Assembly: GCA_016200265.1 (NCBI GenBank)
Contig: JACQFE010000051.1
Span: 1-64,000, forward strand
DNA length: 64,000 bases
From: Planctomycetota bacterium
Lineage (GTDB): Bacteria > Planctomycetota > Phycisphaerae > UBA1845
Direction: 5' to 3'
Each line of letters starts with the position of its first letter. The first letter of the stretch is position 1. This document shows positions 17,747 through 26,395 of this stretch, in pieces. The notes beneath the pieces are model-generated. The model searched no databases and was not told the origin of the DNA. It saw nothing but the letters and a program-made list of their open reading frames with translations. A program made the position numbers and the translations under genes.

Positions 17747-18871
17747 CTACTTTCCGCCTTTGTCACTCGAAACGGAATGCCCGTCCCAGAACCATTGAAG
17801 CGTGCCTGGCAACGTTTGCGATCCAAAATCGCCGTGTCGATAAAACCGCACAAGCTCCACAAGCTGGCCGCGAGCAATGAGGGTTTCCCACTTCACATCC
17901 TCTGACTTGGGAGCAAAACCCGCCACTGCAATCGGCGCTGCTCCGTTGACTTCGCGCTTTTCATCCATCCCCCGCCTGGAAGATTCCCGACTGGCGGATT
18001 CCGGATTTTTCGGCGCTGGCGGTGCGGATGGCGCCGGCTGGTCATGGCGAGGCTCGTCATTTTGCGCAATGGCCACATGTTGGTTCCCCAGTGCCGCGAC
18101 GATCCGCGTATATTCGTCCGCGAGATCGCTCAACATTGTGGATTCAGCGTCCACCGGCGCCGCGTCGAGGGGATTTCTCAATGCCAGGGAGATGGCGCCG
18201 TATTGAGCGGCAAGTTGAAGTGCTTTGGCCTGATTGGAATTCACCACCAGCGTGACCAGTCGGTCCCGTTGATCGCGGCGTGACGCTGTTTTCGTCTCCG
18301 ACGCCGATGGATCGGCCGATGTTGCATCAGTCATTACACTGGCATCGTCAATGGCGAGCACTTGCACGCTTTGAAGCAAAGTCATCGCCATGGCCTCTTT
18401 GACGCTGGGACCCTCCTTCGATGGTCGATTCAACGAAACCAAGACATCGACGACGCAACCCGGGTAAAGCAGGCCCGCCTTTTCCGGCTTGAGAGATACA
18501 CTGACAGCTCGCATTCCCTTGCCCAATCCGGATGCCAGTCGAGCACCTGATTTTTCATCCGCAAAAAACGCCGAAGTAAACACCTGCCCTTCGACAATGG
18601 GAACGAGTAGCAATTTGCCGATGACGTCCGTCGGCTGGTGCAGGCAGTTTTTCGGAGCCCCGTTCGCCTGAATTGTCCGCAGAGACACCGACGACGCGTC
18701 CACGATGCTCATCGCGGCCATCGATTTCGACGCCACGATAATCTGAGTTTCTTCGACCCCTCGCTGAGTCGCGACTGCCGCAGGAGCCACTCGGATCGTG
18801 GCAATCATCACCGACGCACTGACGGCTGCCGCAATTCCCACCAGAAACAACCCGACAATGGACCATTTCAT
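17747..18871 (-). CDS. cpaB: Flp pilus assembly protein CpaB/RcpC
   Basis: This 374-residue periplasmic protein has an N-terminal membrane anchor (SIVGLFLVGIAAAVSASVMIA), then a SAF-type domain (VASKSMAAMSIVDASSVSLR) and the conserved KGMRAVSVSLKPEKAGLLYPG...VDVLVSLNR block. CpaB proteins are thought to stabilise the secretin channel. The C-terminal third is a proline/serine-rich linker of variable sequence followed by a short conserved-looking segment. No secretin (cpaC/rcpA) gene is in this locus. Confidence 0.9.
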   Translation of the reverse strand: MKWSIVGLFLVGIAAAVSASVMIATIRVAPAAVATQRGVEETQIIVASKSMAAMSIVDASSVSLRTIQANGAPKNCLHQPTDVIGKLLLVPIVEGQVFTSAFFADEKSGARLASGLGKGMRAVSVSLKPEKAGLLYPGCVVDVLVSLNRPSKEGPSVKEAMAMTLLQSVQVLAIDDASVMTDATSADPSASETKTASRRDQRDRLVTLVVNSNQAKALQLAAQYGAISLALRNPLDAAPVDAESTMLSDLADEYTRIVAALGNQHVAIAQNDEPRHDQPAPSAPPAPKNPESASRESSRRGMDEKREVNGAAPIAVAGFAPKSEDVKWETLIARGQLVELVRFYRHGDFGSQTLPGTLQWFWDGHSVSSDKGGK

Positions 18872-18964
18872 AACACAGCTCCCCGATGCACGCGACCTGA
18901 CACTTTCTTCCTCATCAACCTGTGCATCATTTGCAAATCGTCAAGAAATTCCACACCCAACTGC

Positions 18965-19375
18965 TCACCGCGGCCCCTCCTTGGCCATGCTCGCAACTCC
19001 ATGAATCGCACTCGGCACAGGAACAATCGCGGCGTTTACCAGCGCCAAATCCTTGGTCAGTACTTGAATGTCAACTTTTATGGCCGTGCCCGCTACAACT
19101 GTCGACACGTCGCTTGGAGTCGTTGTAAGGGTATAGGTGGCCATTCCGGACTGGGTCATCCAGGCGCTGATGATACTGGAGACCTTTCCATTCGTGGCGT
19201 CCGCCACGATGGCGGCACGAGCACCCGCTCGCGCGGCCTGCGTCAGTTGCTCAACCTTCAGGTATAACCAGCCGTAATCAACAAGTCCGATCAACAACAA
19301 GAAAAGTGGAACGGCGACCAGCGCGAACTCCACAGCCGCTGCACCCCGCCTTCGTCTTTTTTTCAAATATGCCAC
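18965..19375 (-). CDS. tadE: TadE-like pseudopilin
   Basis: This protein is about 136 residues. The best start is the GTG at 19373-19375, nine bases after AGGAGG; it overlaps the end of tadV by 13 bases. The N-terminus has a basic leader (LKKRRRRGAAAVEFALVAVP) followed by a hydrophobic helix, the TadE pattern in which the prepilin peptidase cleaves near Gly with Glu in the mature N-terminus. Then come GWLYLKVEQLTQAARAGARA and a small beta domain. It is probably a minor pilin of the Flp pilus. Confidence 0.85.
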   Translation of the reverse strand: MAYLKKRRRRGAAAVEFALVAVPLFLLLIGLVDYGWLYLKVEQLTQAARAGARAAIVADATNGKVSSIISAWMTQSGMATYTLTTTPSDVSTVVAGTAIKVDIQVLTKDLALVNAAIVPVPSAIHGVASMAKEGPR

Positions 19376-19944
19376 AGCCAACGACCTCCTGCCGCGACCC
19401 AGACTCCCAGACAGATCGCCACGCCGTACGGCATTGGTTGCATGGATTGCTCCCCAGGCATCAACGCCCCAGCATCGCGCACGCTCCGCGACCAAATGGC
19501 AAATCCGAATGAGCGGACGATTCTCATAAGATTGGCCGACACATCTGCGAGCCGACCTCGCAGCAATGCGCTAATGATTCCGCACACTGCCCCCGCACTC
19601 GCAACACAAATGAGTGCGAAAACTGCATCATGAAGGGTCAGCCAAGCGCCTAAGGCGCCGAGGAGTTTCACATCCCCGGCGCCTCCGCCCGCAAATACGA
19701 ACAGGATAAAACATGGTAGCGCTAGTAGCAGTGCGCTTTCAATAGCAACCACAAGTCCGAAAACTCCGCCCGTAGACGTGGACACGAGCAGACCACAAGC
19801 AAGCAACGGAAGAGTGATGAAGTTTGGGATGCGCCCAGTGCGCACGTCCCATGCGGCCGCCACGAGCGCAGCGCATAAGACAACACACCACCCCATCGCC
19901 GCGGGAAGCGACGAGATTCCCTCGACTGGAGTGTTTCCAATCAT
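19363..19944 (-). CDS. tadV: Prepilin peptidase TadV/CpaA
   Basis: This 193-residue integral membrane aspartic protease is read from MIGNTPVEGISS at 19944; longer frames start inside the flp gap and lack a ribosome site. The two catalytic-Asp regions of the A24 family are present: AWDVRTGRIPNFITLPLL and GGGAGDVKLLGALGAW (the GxGD motif). It cleaves the Flp and TadE-type leader peptides. It lies 41 bases after flp. Confidence 0.9.
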   Translation of the reverse strand: MIGNTPVEGISSLPAAMGWCVVLCAALVAAAWDVRTGRIPNFITLPLLACGLLVSTSTGGVFGLVVAIESALLLALPCFILFVFAGGGAGDVKLLGALGAWLTLHDAVFALICVASAGAVCGIISALLRGRLADVSANLMRIVRSFGFAIWSRSVRDAGALMPGEQSMQPMPYGVAICLGVWVAAGGRWLWHI

Positions 19945-19985
19945 GGATGAATCTTTGTGTATGCCTGTGAAAGCCGTTCGGGGCT

Positions 19986-20150
19986 TTACGCACCAACGTC
20001 GGTCTTCAGCGTCGTGAACTGGAGCTTGACCCAAGTGCCGATCGCCGCGATGGTGGCAACCAGGCCCACGACAATAAGCCCCGTCATGATGGCGTACTCC
20101 ACGGTCTCGAGACCGCGCTCGTCAGAAATGAGTCTCTTGATGGTGTTCAT
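19986..20150 (-). CDS. flp: Flp-type major pilin
   Basis: A short 54-residue gene starts MNTIKRLISDERGLETVEYA and ends in TLKTDVGA. It has AGGAG eight bases before its ATG. It has the Flp/Fap prepilin pattern: a short basic leader, a cleavage site after Gly (RG|LETVEYA), conserved Glu5 and Tyr6 of the mature protein, and a ~20-residue hydrophobic helix (IMTGLIVVGLVATIAAIGTW). The mature pilin would be about 41 residues. It is the first gene of the tad operon, and a strong leader hairpin precedes it. Confidence 0.95.
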   Translation of the reverse strand: MNTIKRLISDERGLETVEYAIMTGLIVVGLVATIAAIGTWVKLQFTTLKTDVGA

Positions 20151-20179
20151 GTTTCCAACTCCTCTACAGCAAGACTAAT

Positions 20180-20267
20180 GTGAAGCCCGATGTCCACACG
20201 GACGTCGGCCACGCTTCACACGTTACATCAACAGCATGAGGATCGCGTTGAATCTTACCGATTCAAC
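20180..20267 (-). promoter_or_regulatory. Structured leader upstream of flp (two hairpins)
   Basis: On the minus strand, 20219-20180 folds as GTGAAGC, internal GTGG, CCGACGTCC-gtgt-GGACATCGG, GCTTCAC (stems of 9 and 7 pairs). Farther upstream, GTTGAATC/GATTCAAC (20267-20247) forms an 8-pair hairpin. The first ends about 30 bases before the flp start. It may be an mRNA stabiliser or attenuator; no U-tract follows it. Confidence 0.5.
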
Positions 20268-20600
20268 CTCCTTTGCTGTGGACCGCTAATCCTGTGAGCG
20301 CGAGGCAAACCGTGCGCGCTTCGTCCAGGCCGCGAAAGTCTCTATTGAATCATCCTTGAAATGCATCCGGCGCTGCTCCCCAGCGACGCATCGAAATTGA
20401 GGAATCCCCCAACGAAGGCTATTTTGCCAGTGTTGGTGTACCTGTGTCAAGGGCGGCAAGCAAGATTTTTGACATTTGTTTAGCTAATTTCCTGAAATCG
20501 CGGCAACCTGTTGAAAAACAGTGATCTCAAATCGCTGTGAATTTAAATGAGAGAAGCTGTCCATCCAGAAAATTCCATCCGCCTTGCCAGTAAAGGGCTT

Positions 20601-20860
20601 ACGGTTATCGCATTCGATCACCGTCTCGAAGGAAAGGCCCTCGTGTACGGCCATGATCGCGATTCCGTGGTGCCCGATATCCCCACCGGGGAGGATATGA
20701 GGGATGATCACGTAGGAGTCCGTGGTGAAGGCAAGCCGCACGCCTTTCACAGCGATCACCGCGGGATCGTGCCGATTCTCGAGAGCGTCGTTTCGAAAGG
20801 CGGAGATGATGATTCCTCCGCGGTGATAGCCGTCACTCCAAAGCGGCGCTCCGCGTCGAA
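20601..20860 (-). pseudogene. hypE-like remnant with internal deletion
   Basis: The minus strand encodes [19 protein letters not shown], then KGVRLAFTTDSYVIIPHILP and GGDIG. This matches the N-terminal strand of HypE, the [NiFe]-hydrogenase cyanide-ligand maturation protein. It runs directly into HHGIAIMAVHEGLSFET and VIECDNR, which resembles a HypE segment roughly a hundred residues farther on. The intervening domain is missing, there is no proper start, and the frame then enters unrelated sequence. Read as a decayed gene; identification is from memory of the family. Confidence 0.6.
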
Positions 20861-20904
20861 TGCGCGGTACGGCTCGCGAAGAACCAATCCGCTTTGAGGA
20901 ATGA

Positions 20905-21609
20905 CACCAATCCCGCGCTAGCGCCGCGGGCCGATGCGCGCTCGATTTCCGCGGCCTTGGGCTACGTCGCAGGTCAGTGTGAGGTCTTTTCGAGAATCTG
21001 CGAGCCGCGTTGTGAGCCTACTTCAATGATAAAGTAGTGCCGTGAGAGGTTGGTGACTTCGGTGAGCGGTAGATCGAATACGGATTCGGGATGTGGCCCA
21101 GTGCTCATCGAATTGCAGAATCACGTTTTTCCGGCCAGGCCGCAGTTCACGGCAAGGATGAAAAGCCGTTCGCGCCGGGCGCGATAATTCGCATCGACGT
21201 CCATGAAGACCTTGTCCTGTTCCGCAATGGCGTGAATCTCGCAGGAACGGACGCCGAAGAATGCGAATTTTGTGTCGTCCGTCGGCGCCTCAACAAAACG
21301 CACCGCGCCATTCACGCGCTCCACTTTCCAGAGCATGGACCGCGGTGGAAACAGATATTTTTTCCATGATTGCAGGCCGACGACATACCCGAAAAGGGCG
21401 CCATCATCGCGCTTCTTTATTCGATAAATCCCCGCCTCCTGTTCATCAGCCCATCCCACAGGAAGCTCGTTCACGAATCGAAGTTCGTCGTATACCATTG
21501 CCCCGTCTTGCACGCGTGGCCCGATGATGCGATATCCCGCAGCCGCCAGGGCGTCGAGCAATCCCTGGAAGCCCTCACGTTCAATGATGTGCGGCTGTTC
21601 TGACCTCAT
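20905..21609 (-). pseudogene. Sulfhydrogenase beta / sulfite reductase A-like gene, decayed
   Basis: The first 162 residues (MRSEQPHIIEREGFQGLLDA, then the conserved FFGVRSCEIHAI) match the N-terminal part of HydB/AsrA-type Fe-S proteins. An in-frame TGA replaces a position that is Cys in the family motif (G-G-T-C-F-C); the frame continues FCNSMSTGPHPESVFDLPLT and HYFIIEVGSQRGSQ. It then meets further in-frame stops (TGA, TAG) before [16 protein letters not shown]. The C-terminal ferredoxin-like region is absent. The start overlaps the end of porB by 29 bases. A nonfunctional remnant is likely. Confidence 0.7.
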
Positions 21610-22675
21610 CGGCAGAACCTTTCATGCGTCGTCCGACCAGCGGACCCTGCGGTGGATCTTGGTTCGATTCGGCATCGGAGGTTTGCGATGCATTTCCGAA
21701 TTCTTGCGGCGGCTCGGAGAGCGCTGCCTTTCCCGGCGCAACGGATTCAGACAATTCGCCGTGCAACTGTTCCTGTGATGGATCGGCAGGAAACTCCCAT
21801 TCGAGCGATTCCAAGCGCGTCCATTGATCCGCGATCCGAGCCTGGAGTCGCTGCGGATCGGTCGTCGCCAGGCCATATCGCTTTTGCCGCGAAACGTATT
21901 CGTTCGGCGAAGTCGTTTCCGGCCTCACGTTGATGCGAAACCGACGACCGTCAAAAATTTCGTAGACCGGAAAGAGCCCACAAAGGACGGCCTCTCGCAC
22001 CAATTCGATGCTCTCCTGAGGTTCCGATTTCCATCCCGTCGGACACGGCGACAACATCAGGAGAAATCGGAATCCGCGGGTCTCCAACGCCGTTTGCACC
22101 TTGCCCAAGAAATCGTCGCGATGAGCGAGAGAAAGCGTCGCCGCATACGGAATCCGATGCGCGGCCATGATCGCCATGATATCCTTCTTCTGTTCAAGTT
22201 TTCCGCGCGCGGTCGTCGAAGTTCGCACCCATTCCGGTGTGGCGCTGCTCCGCTGGCCTCCGGTGTTTCCATAAATTTCATTGTCATAGCAAATGTAAAT
22301 CAGATTTTCATTACGCTCCGCAGCCGCGGACAGCGTCGCCATGCCGATATCATACGTCCCGCCATCGCCGGCCCAGCAGATCACCGGATTTTTATCGCCA
22401 TTCATGGCCAGCACCGAGGCGATTCCGCTTGCAAATGCAGGGGCACTGGCGAATGTCGAGGCGGCCACGGCAGCGCCGTACGAAGTCGTGGGAAACGCGC
22501 CGGCCGTCACAATCCCGCAACACGCCGGGATCACCAGATACGGTGCATTGCCCTCGAGCGCTTCTCCAAGCCAGCGCAATCCGAGAGACATGCCGCACCC
22601 GGCGCAATTGGTATTGCCCGGACGCAGCAGCGCGTCGCACGATGCGGACCCGCAATGTGTCGAATCAGCGATCAT
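21581..22675 (-). CDS. porB: 2-oxoacid:ferredoxin oxidoreductase, beta (TPP) subunit
   Basis: This 364-residue subunit starts MIADSTHCGSASC at 22675, overlapping the alpha stop (22672). Cluster cysteines lie in NTNCAGCGMSLGLRW. The thiamine pyrophosphate/Mg motif is GDGGTYDIGMATLSAAAERN followed by YDNEIYGNTGGQRS, typical of pyruvate:ferredoxin oxidoreductase beta chains. The C-terminal ~70 residues form a Ser/Pro/Glu-rich extension beyond the usual end. With alpha and the fused gamma protein it should decarboxylate a 2-oxoacid (pyruvate or a close analogue) to the acyl-CoA with reduction of ferredoxin. Substrate is not determinable here. Confidence 0.92.
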   Translation of the reverse strand: MIADSTHCGSASCDALLRPGNTNCAGCGMSLGLRWLGEALEGNAPYLVIPACCGIVTAGAFPTTSYGAAVAASTFASAPAFASGIASVLAMNGDKNPVICWAGDGGTYDIGMATLSAAAERNENLIYICYDNEIYGNTGGQRSSATPEWVRTSTTARGKLEQKKDIMAIMAAHRIPYAATLSLAHRDDFLGKVQTALETRGFRFLLMLSPCPTGWKSEPQESIELVREAVLCGLFPVYEIFDGRRFRINVRPETTSPNEYVSRQKRYGLATTDPQRLQARIADQWTRLESLEWEFPADPSQEQLHGELSESVAPGKAALSEPPQEFGNASQTSDAESNQDPPQGPLVGRRMKGSADEVRTAAHH

Positions 22676-23844
22676 GCGGCCACCTCCTTCCAAATCGGAT
22701 CCGTGGCCGAACTCCGCCGTGTGAGGTCATCGATCACACCGTTCAGTGCTGCCGGTCGAACGTCACCGCCTCCAATACCCATGATGTAGTTCTGGACAAG
22801 GGCTTCATGTTTCGGTTGAAGTGTCGCGGCAACTTCCTGCCAGAAAATGCCTCCGGAGCCGGGCGAGTGATTTCGATCAATGACTCCGATGCGTTTCGCT
22901 CCGCCGATCGCCGCCAGGACCTCGCGGCGCGGGAACGGGCGGAACATCTTGATTCTCAGCATTCCGATTTTTTCCCCAAGTTTGCGGCGCTCCCGAATCA
23001 CGCCGCGCAATGTCTGAGCCATGGTTCCGCTCGCGATCAACACGGTTTCGGCACCTTCAGTATCAAACGGAACGACTGCCTCGTCCGGTCGGCGACCAAA
23101 AACACTCTCGAATGAGTCCGCCGCTTCACGAAGGACCGCAGGAACTCGTTCCATAGCCGACTGAATATCGCGCCGTTGTTTCTCCGTTTCATTCGGCCAG
23201 GTCAGCCCCCCGATCGTGGACGGCGATTCCGCGCGAAGGCGATGGGGCATGTCGCACAGCGGAAGAAAACGATCGACCTGGCTTTGATCGGGAATCTCCA
23301 CCGGCATCTGCATGTGCGAGATAATGAAGCCGTCCATGGCCACAATCGAAGGCAGCAGGATGCGATGATCCTCCGCCACGCGAAACGCCATCAGGATGGT
23401 GTCGACCAGGTCCTGATGTGAATCGGAGTAGAACTGGAGCCAGGGAGCATCTCGAAGCGTCAGACTATCGCCCTGATCGACCCAAATGTTCCACGGCGGT
23501 CCAAGCGTGCGGTTCACCGCGATCAGAACAATAGGCAGCCGATAATATCCCGCGCAGAATACATTTTCCGTCATGTACGCCAGGCCGTTTGACGAACTTG
23601 CCGTGAACGCTCGTGCGCCGGCCAATGCCGCACCAATGCAAACACCCATCGCACTGTGCTCCGACTCCACGGGCACAATGCGACCTTTGGTGAACTGCGT
23701 GTCGCTCAACACCTCGATGATTTCGGTTTGCGGCGTGATCGGATAAGCACCGCTCGCGCAGCCACGCGCGCCGCGATTGGCCTCTCCGGCCAGAGCCAGC
23801 ACTTTCCCTGCGGCGTAGTTACCCGTTAGCAGCATTCTCGACAT
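22672..23844 (-). CDS. porA: 2-oxoacid:ferredoxin oxidoreductase, alpha subunit
   Basis: This 390-residue alpha chain has the opening ANRGARGCASGAYPITPQTE, then VPVESEHSAMGVCIGAALAG, a region contacting the cofactor, and ASSSNGLAYMTENVFCAGYY. The C-terminal transketolase-like domain includes VLIASGTMAQTLRGVI and IGMLRIKMFRPFPRREVLAA. It lies between the gamma/GltD fusion (24-base gap) and beta (ATG overlap), so a three-gene operon. The start ATG at 23844 overlaps no other gene. Confidence 0.93.
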   Translation of the reverse strand: MSRMLLTGNYAAGKVLALAGEANRGARGCASGAYPITPQTEIIEVLSDTQFTKGRIVPVESEHSAMGVCIGAALAGARAFTASSSNGLAYMTENVFCAGYYRLPIVLIAVNRTLGPPWNIWVDQGDSLTLRDAPWLQFYSDSHQDLVDTILMAFRVAEDHRILLPSIVAMDGFIISHMQMPVEIPDQSQVDRFLPLCDMPHRLRAESPSTIGGLTWPNETEKQRRDIQSAMERVPAVLREAADSFESVFGRRPDEAVVPFDTEGAETVLIASGTMAQTLRGVIRERRKLGEKIGMLRIKMFRPFPRREVLAAIGGAKRIGVIDRNHSPGSGGIFWQEVAATLQPKHEALVQNYIMGIGGGDVRPAALNGVIDDLTRRSSATDPIWKEVAA

Positions 23845-23868
23845 GGGTCCACCTTTCGAACTCCGCGA

Positions 23869-26118
23869 TTACTCCTTCTCGATTGCGACCATTTCGAGCA
23901 CGCCGCGCGGGCACTCCGTGACGCAGACGCCGCATCCCTTGCAATAGACGGGATCGTACGAATGACCGCACGCCTGCGATCCCATGATGTTTTCCGGACA
24001 ATGCATCGCGCACCGATCACATCCGTTGCACACGCCGCAACTGCAGCAACGCCCCGCCTCTTCGACCACCTGTCGGATTCCCGCTTCACCTTCAAATCCG
24101 AGATGCACCTCGCGGAAATTCCGCCGACGCAGGGCAGGCGGGACCACGCCACCATGATGTTCGCGCATCCGGGGAAAAAGCGCGGGATGCAGGATGTCGT
24201 ACGAGGCAATGGTCGGGCTTGCCGGCGACAGCAAATCGCTCCCGGTGAGCGCGTGATGCACGCGAGAGGCCGTCATCCGACCGCTTCCGATCGCGGCTGA
24301 CACCGTCCCCTCGTTATTCGCGAAGTCGCCGCAGGAGAAGATGGGGCAGCCGCCGAATCCAGTGAGCGCGATGTTGCCGGGAGGTTGCGAGCCGTTCAAG
24401 ATTGATGAATCCGCGGACTGTCCAAGTGCAAGGACGACCCGATCACAGCGCACGTCGAAATAGGCGTCTTCGGTTGTCTCCGGGATGGGTCGTCTTCGAC
24501 CGCTCTCATCGGGTTCGCCAAGACGCATCCGAACGCACGTCAGGAGCGGCCCGAGTGCATCCGACCGGAGCTGCATCGGAGCCACAAGCTCATCGAGCAC
24601 CACACCTTCCTCAATCGCCGCGTCAACCTCTTCGCTGATCGCGGGCATCTTATTCCGCGTGCGACGGTAGAGGATATGGACCGTGGTCGCTCCCGCCCGA
24701 AGTGCCGAACGCGCGGCGTCAATCGCCGTGTTCCCACCGCCAACGACGACGACCTTGGCACCGTCCAATTCAAGCGCGCGGGAGCGCGTACGATTCAGAA
24801 ACTCAAGGCCGTTAAGAACCACGTCCGCGCCGTCGGTCCGCAGCTCCATGGTTTGTTCGAGCTGCAGTCCTGACGCGACAACGACAGCCGCATATTCCTG
24901 ACTCAATCGGCGAAGGCTGGACGCGTCGATTCGATGCCCCCGGGAATCGCAGACGCCGTGGGCAAGGATGTAGGAGATCTCATTGTCGAGCACTTCCCGC
25001 GGCAGCCGATAGGGCGGAATGCCGGTACGGAGCAAGCCACCCAACTCGCGACCGGCTTCAAATAAAGTCACCGGGTAGCCAAGTTTTGCCAGTTGATAAG
25101 CAGCACTCAATCCTGCCGGCCCCGAACCGATGACCGCTACGATCTCATCACGCGACGGCGCGTCCGGGGCGCTCGGCCGAGTTCCGTGCTCTGCGGCAAA
25201 GCGCTCCAGCTCGCGCACGTTAACTTCACCATCGAGGAATCGTCGATTGCAATTCTGCATGCAGGGAGCCGGACACACACGCCCACAAACACCGGGGAAA
25301 GGCGACGTGCGCAGCAGAATCGACAACGCCCCATCGAAATTCTCTTCGTGCATGGCACGGAGGAACGCATGAACATCATTGCCGGCCGGACATGCGACGT
25401 TGCAAGGCGGGGTTAGTTCTCGACGTTCAGGTCGTCGAGTCGCCCATGAGCCGGTTCGAATGCGCGGCGTCTCACTCGCTTGCAATTCAACTTGCTCACG
25501 CCCCAATATCGCGCCATTTGTGGCGACGATTGCCGGCTCATCCGTGTTCAAAATCGGCTCGGGTGCCGGCCGCAACTCCAACATCCGCACTTGTTCAAAC
25601 GCCGTCGTGGCGGATTCAAGATTGGCTCCGGTTAACTTCGCCTCGCCGAGAGCTGTCCGGACATCGTCGAGCGTAAGCCCCAAAACGCGAGCCACGGCCC
25701 CGAACATCGTGGTGTTCACAATCGGAACTGTTTTCGTGCCCAAGCCGTGCTGGAGGGCAAGCCTTGTGGCACCAACCGTAGCGACCCGACGCCCTGCGGA
25801 AATTTCCACAAGAGCATCCGCGGATTCCGGTGTATTCAGCACGATCCACCCGCCGGACTTCATTCCGTCAAGCGTAAGTGGACCCAAGAGGGCGCGATCC
25901 AGGACAATGACGTGATCCGGCTCGGAAATCTGATTGTAATTCGTGATCTGCTCATCACTTATCCGCACAAATGCCTGCAACGGAGCCCCGGATCGCTCTG
26001 CGGCATATACCCCAAACGCCTGCGTAAATTTCCCACTCTTGAAAAAAGCTGTCGCTATGAGCTTGGCAAGAGTCACACCCCCCTGTCCGCCGCGCCCAAG
26101 GATGGTGATTTCCGTCAT
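23869..26118 (-). CDS. Fused POR gamma / GltD-like flavoprotein / ferredoxin
   Basis: This 749-residue protein joins three modules. Residues 1-190 are the gamma subunit of 2-oxoacid:ferredoxin oxidoreductase (GRGGQGGVTLAKLIATAFF). Residues about 225-640 are a glutamate-synthase-small-subunit-like FAD/NAD(P)H module: Cys set PCNVACPAGN and CGRVCPAPCMQNC, FAD fold VIGSGPAGLSAAYQLAKLG, NAD(P) fold VVVVGGGNTAIDAARSALRA. Residues about 685-745 are a two-cluster ferredoxin (CSCGVCNGCDRCAMHCP and CKGCGVCVTECP), acting as the delta subunit. The fusion could pass electrons between ferredoxin clusters and NAD(P)H within one complex. A sigma-54-type promoter lies at 26182-26197. Confidence 0.92.
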   Translation of the reverse strand: MTEITILGRGGQGGVTLAKLIATAFFKSGKFTQAFGVYAAERSGAPLQAFVRISDEQITNYNQISEPDHVIVLDRALLGPLTLDGMKSGGWIVLNTPESADALVEISAGRRVATVGATRLALQHGLGTKTVPIVNTTMFGAVARVLGLTLDDVRTALGEAKLTGANLESATTAFEQVRMLELRPAPEPILNTDEPAIVATNGAILGREQVELQASETPRIRTGSWATRRPERRELTPPCNVACPAGNDVHAFLRAMHEENFDGALSILLRTSPFPGVCGRVCPAPCMQNCNRRFLDGEVNVRELERFAAEHGTRPSAPDAPSRDEIVAVIGSGPAGLSAAYQLAKLGYPVTLFEAGRELGGLLRTGIPPYRLPREVLDNEISYILAHGVCDSRGHRIDASSLRRLSQEYAAVVVASGLQLEQTMELRTDGADVVLNGLEFLNRTRSRALELDGAKVVVVGGGNTAIDAARSALRAGATTVHILYRRTRNKMPAISEEVDAAIEEGVVLDELVAPMQLRSDALGPLLTCVRMRLGEPDESGRRRPIPETTEDAYFDVRCDRVVLALGQSADSSILNGSQPPGNIALTGFGGCPIFSCGDFANNEGTVSAAIGSGRMTASRVHHALTGSDLLSPASPTIASYDILHPALFPRMREHHGGVVPPALRRRNFREVHLGFEGEAGIRQVVEEAGRCCSCGVCNGCDRCAMHCPENIMGSQACGHSYDPVYCKGCGVCVTECPRGVLEMVAIEKE

Positions 26119-26181
26119 CTTGGCACCAGTGGTGCGCGAATTCGCGCACTCCCTGAAACTGTGAGCCGCTATGAAACCCCT

Positions 26182-26197
26182 GCACGGCGCGTGCCAG
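26182..26197 (-). promoter_or_regulatory. Sigma-54-type promoter for POR operon
   Basis: The minus strand reads TGGCACGCGCCGTGCA. It matches TGGCACG-N4-TTGCW except G for the first T of the -12 box. GG and GC are 12 bases apart as required. It lies 64 bases upstream of the gamma-fusion start. Confidence 0.6.
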
Positions 26198-26263
26198 ACT
26201 GTAGGAGCATCCTCCCTGGATCACCGCAAAATAAATCGAATTATTGGGCGTCCCGCCTTCGCG

Positions 26264-26279
26264 CGGCACGCAACTTGCT
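26264..26279 (+). promoter_or_regulatory. Sigma-54-type promoter for asnA
   Basis: CGGCACGCAACTTGCT matches the -24/-12 consensus at every base except the first (C for T), with exact 12-base GG-GC spacing. It lies 117 bases before the asnA start and diverges from the site at 26182-26197. Confidence 0.7.
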
Positions 26280-26395
26280 GCGAAATGGATTGCAATTGCC
26301 GCACCTTGGGCTCCATCAGCGACACCGTGTCGCCATCATTTCTCTGAGGAGCATCGGGGCGGTCATGATTCCATTTTTCGTGGGGAGGCGTCAAT

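Noticed and set aside
20547-20897. Plus-strand frame of 116 codons over the hypE-like remnant
   Set aside because: The minus strand carries recognisable HypE blocks; the plus product is Asp/His/Arg-rich without a domain.
21115-21135. TGA at a conserved Cys in the hydB-like gene as selenocysteine
   Set aside because: Position fits, but no convincing SECIS-like hairpin follows, more in-frame stops (TGA, TAG) occur downstream, and the C-terminal half is missing, so decay is simpler.
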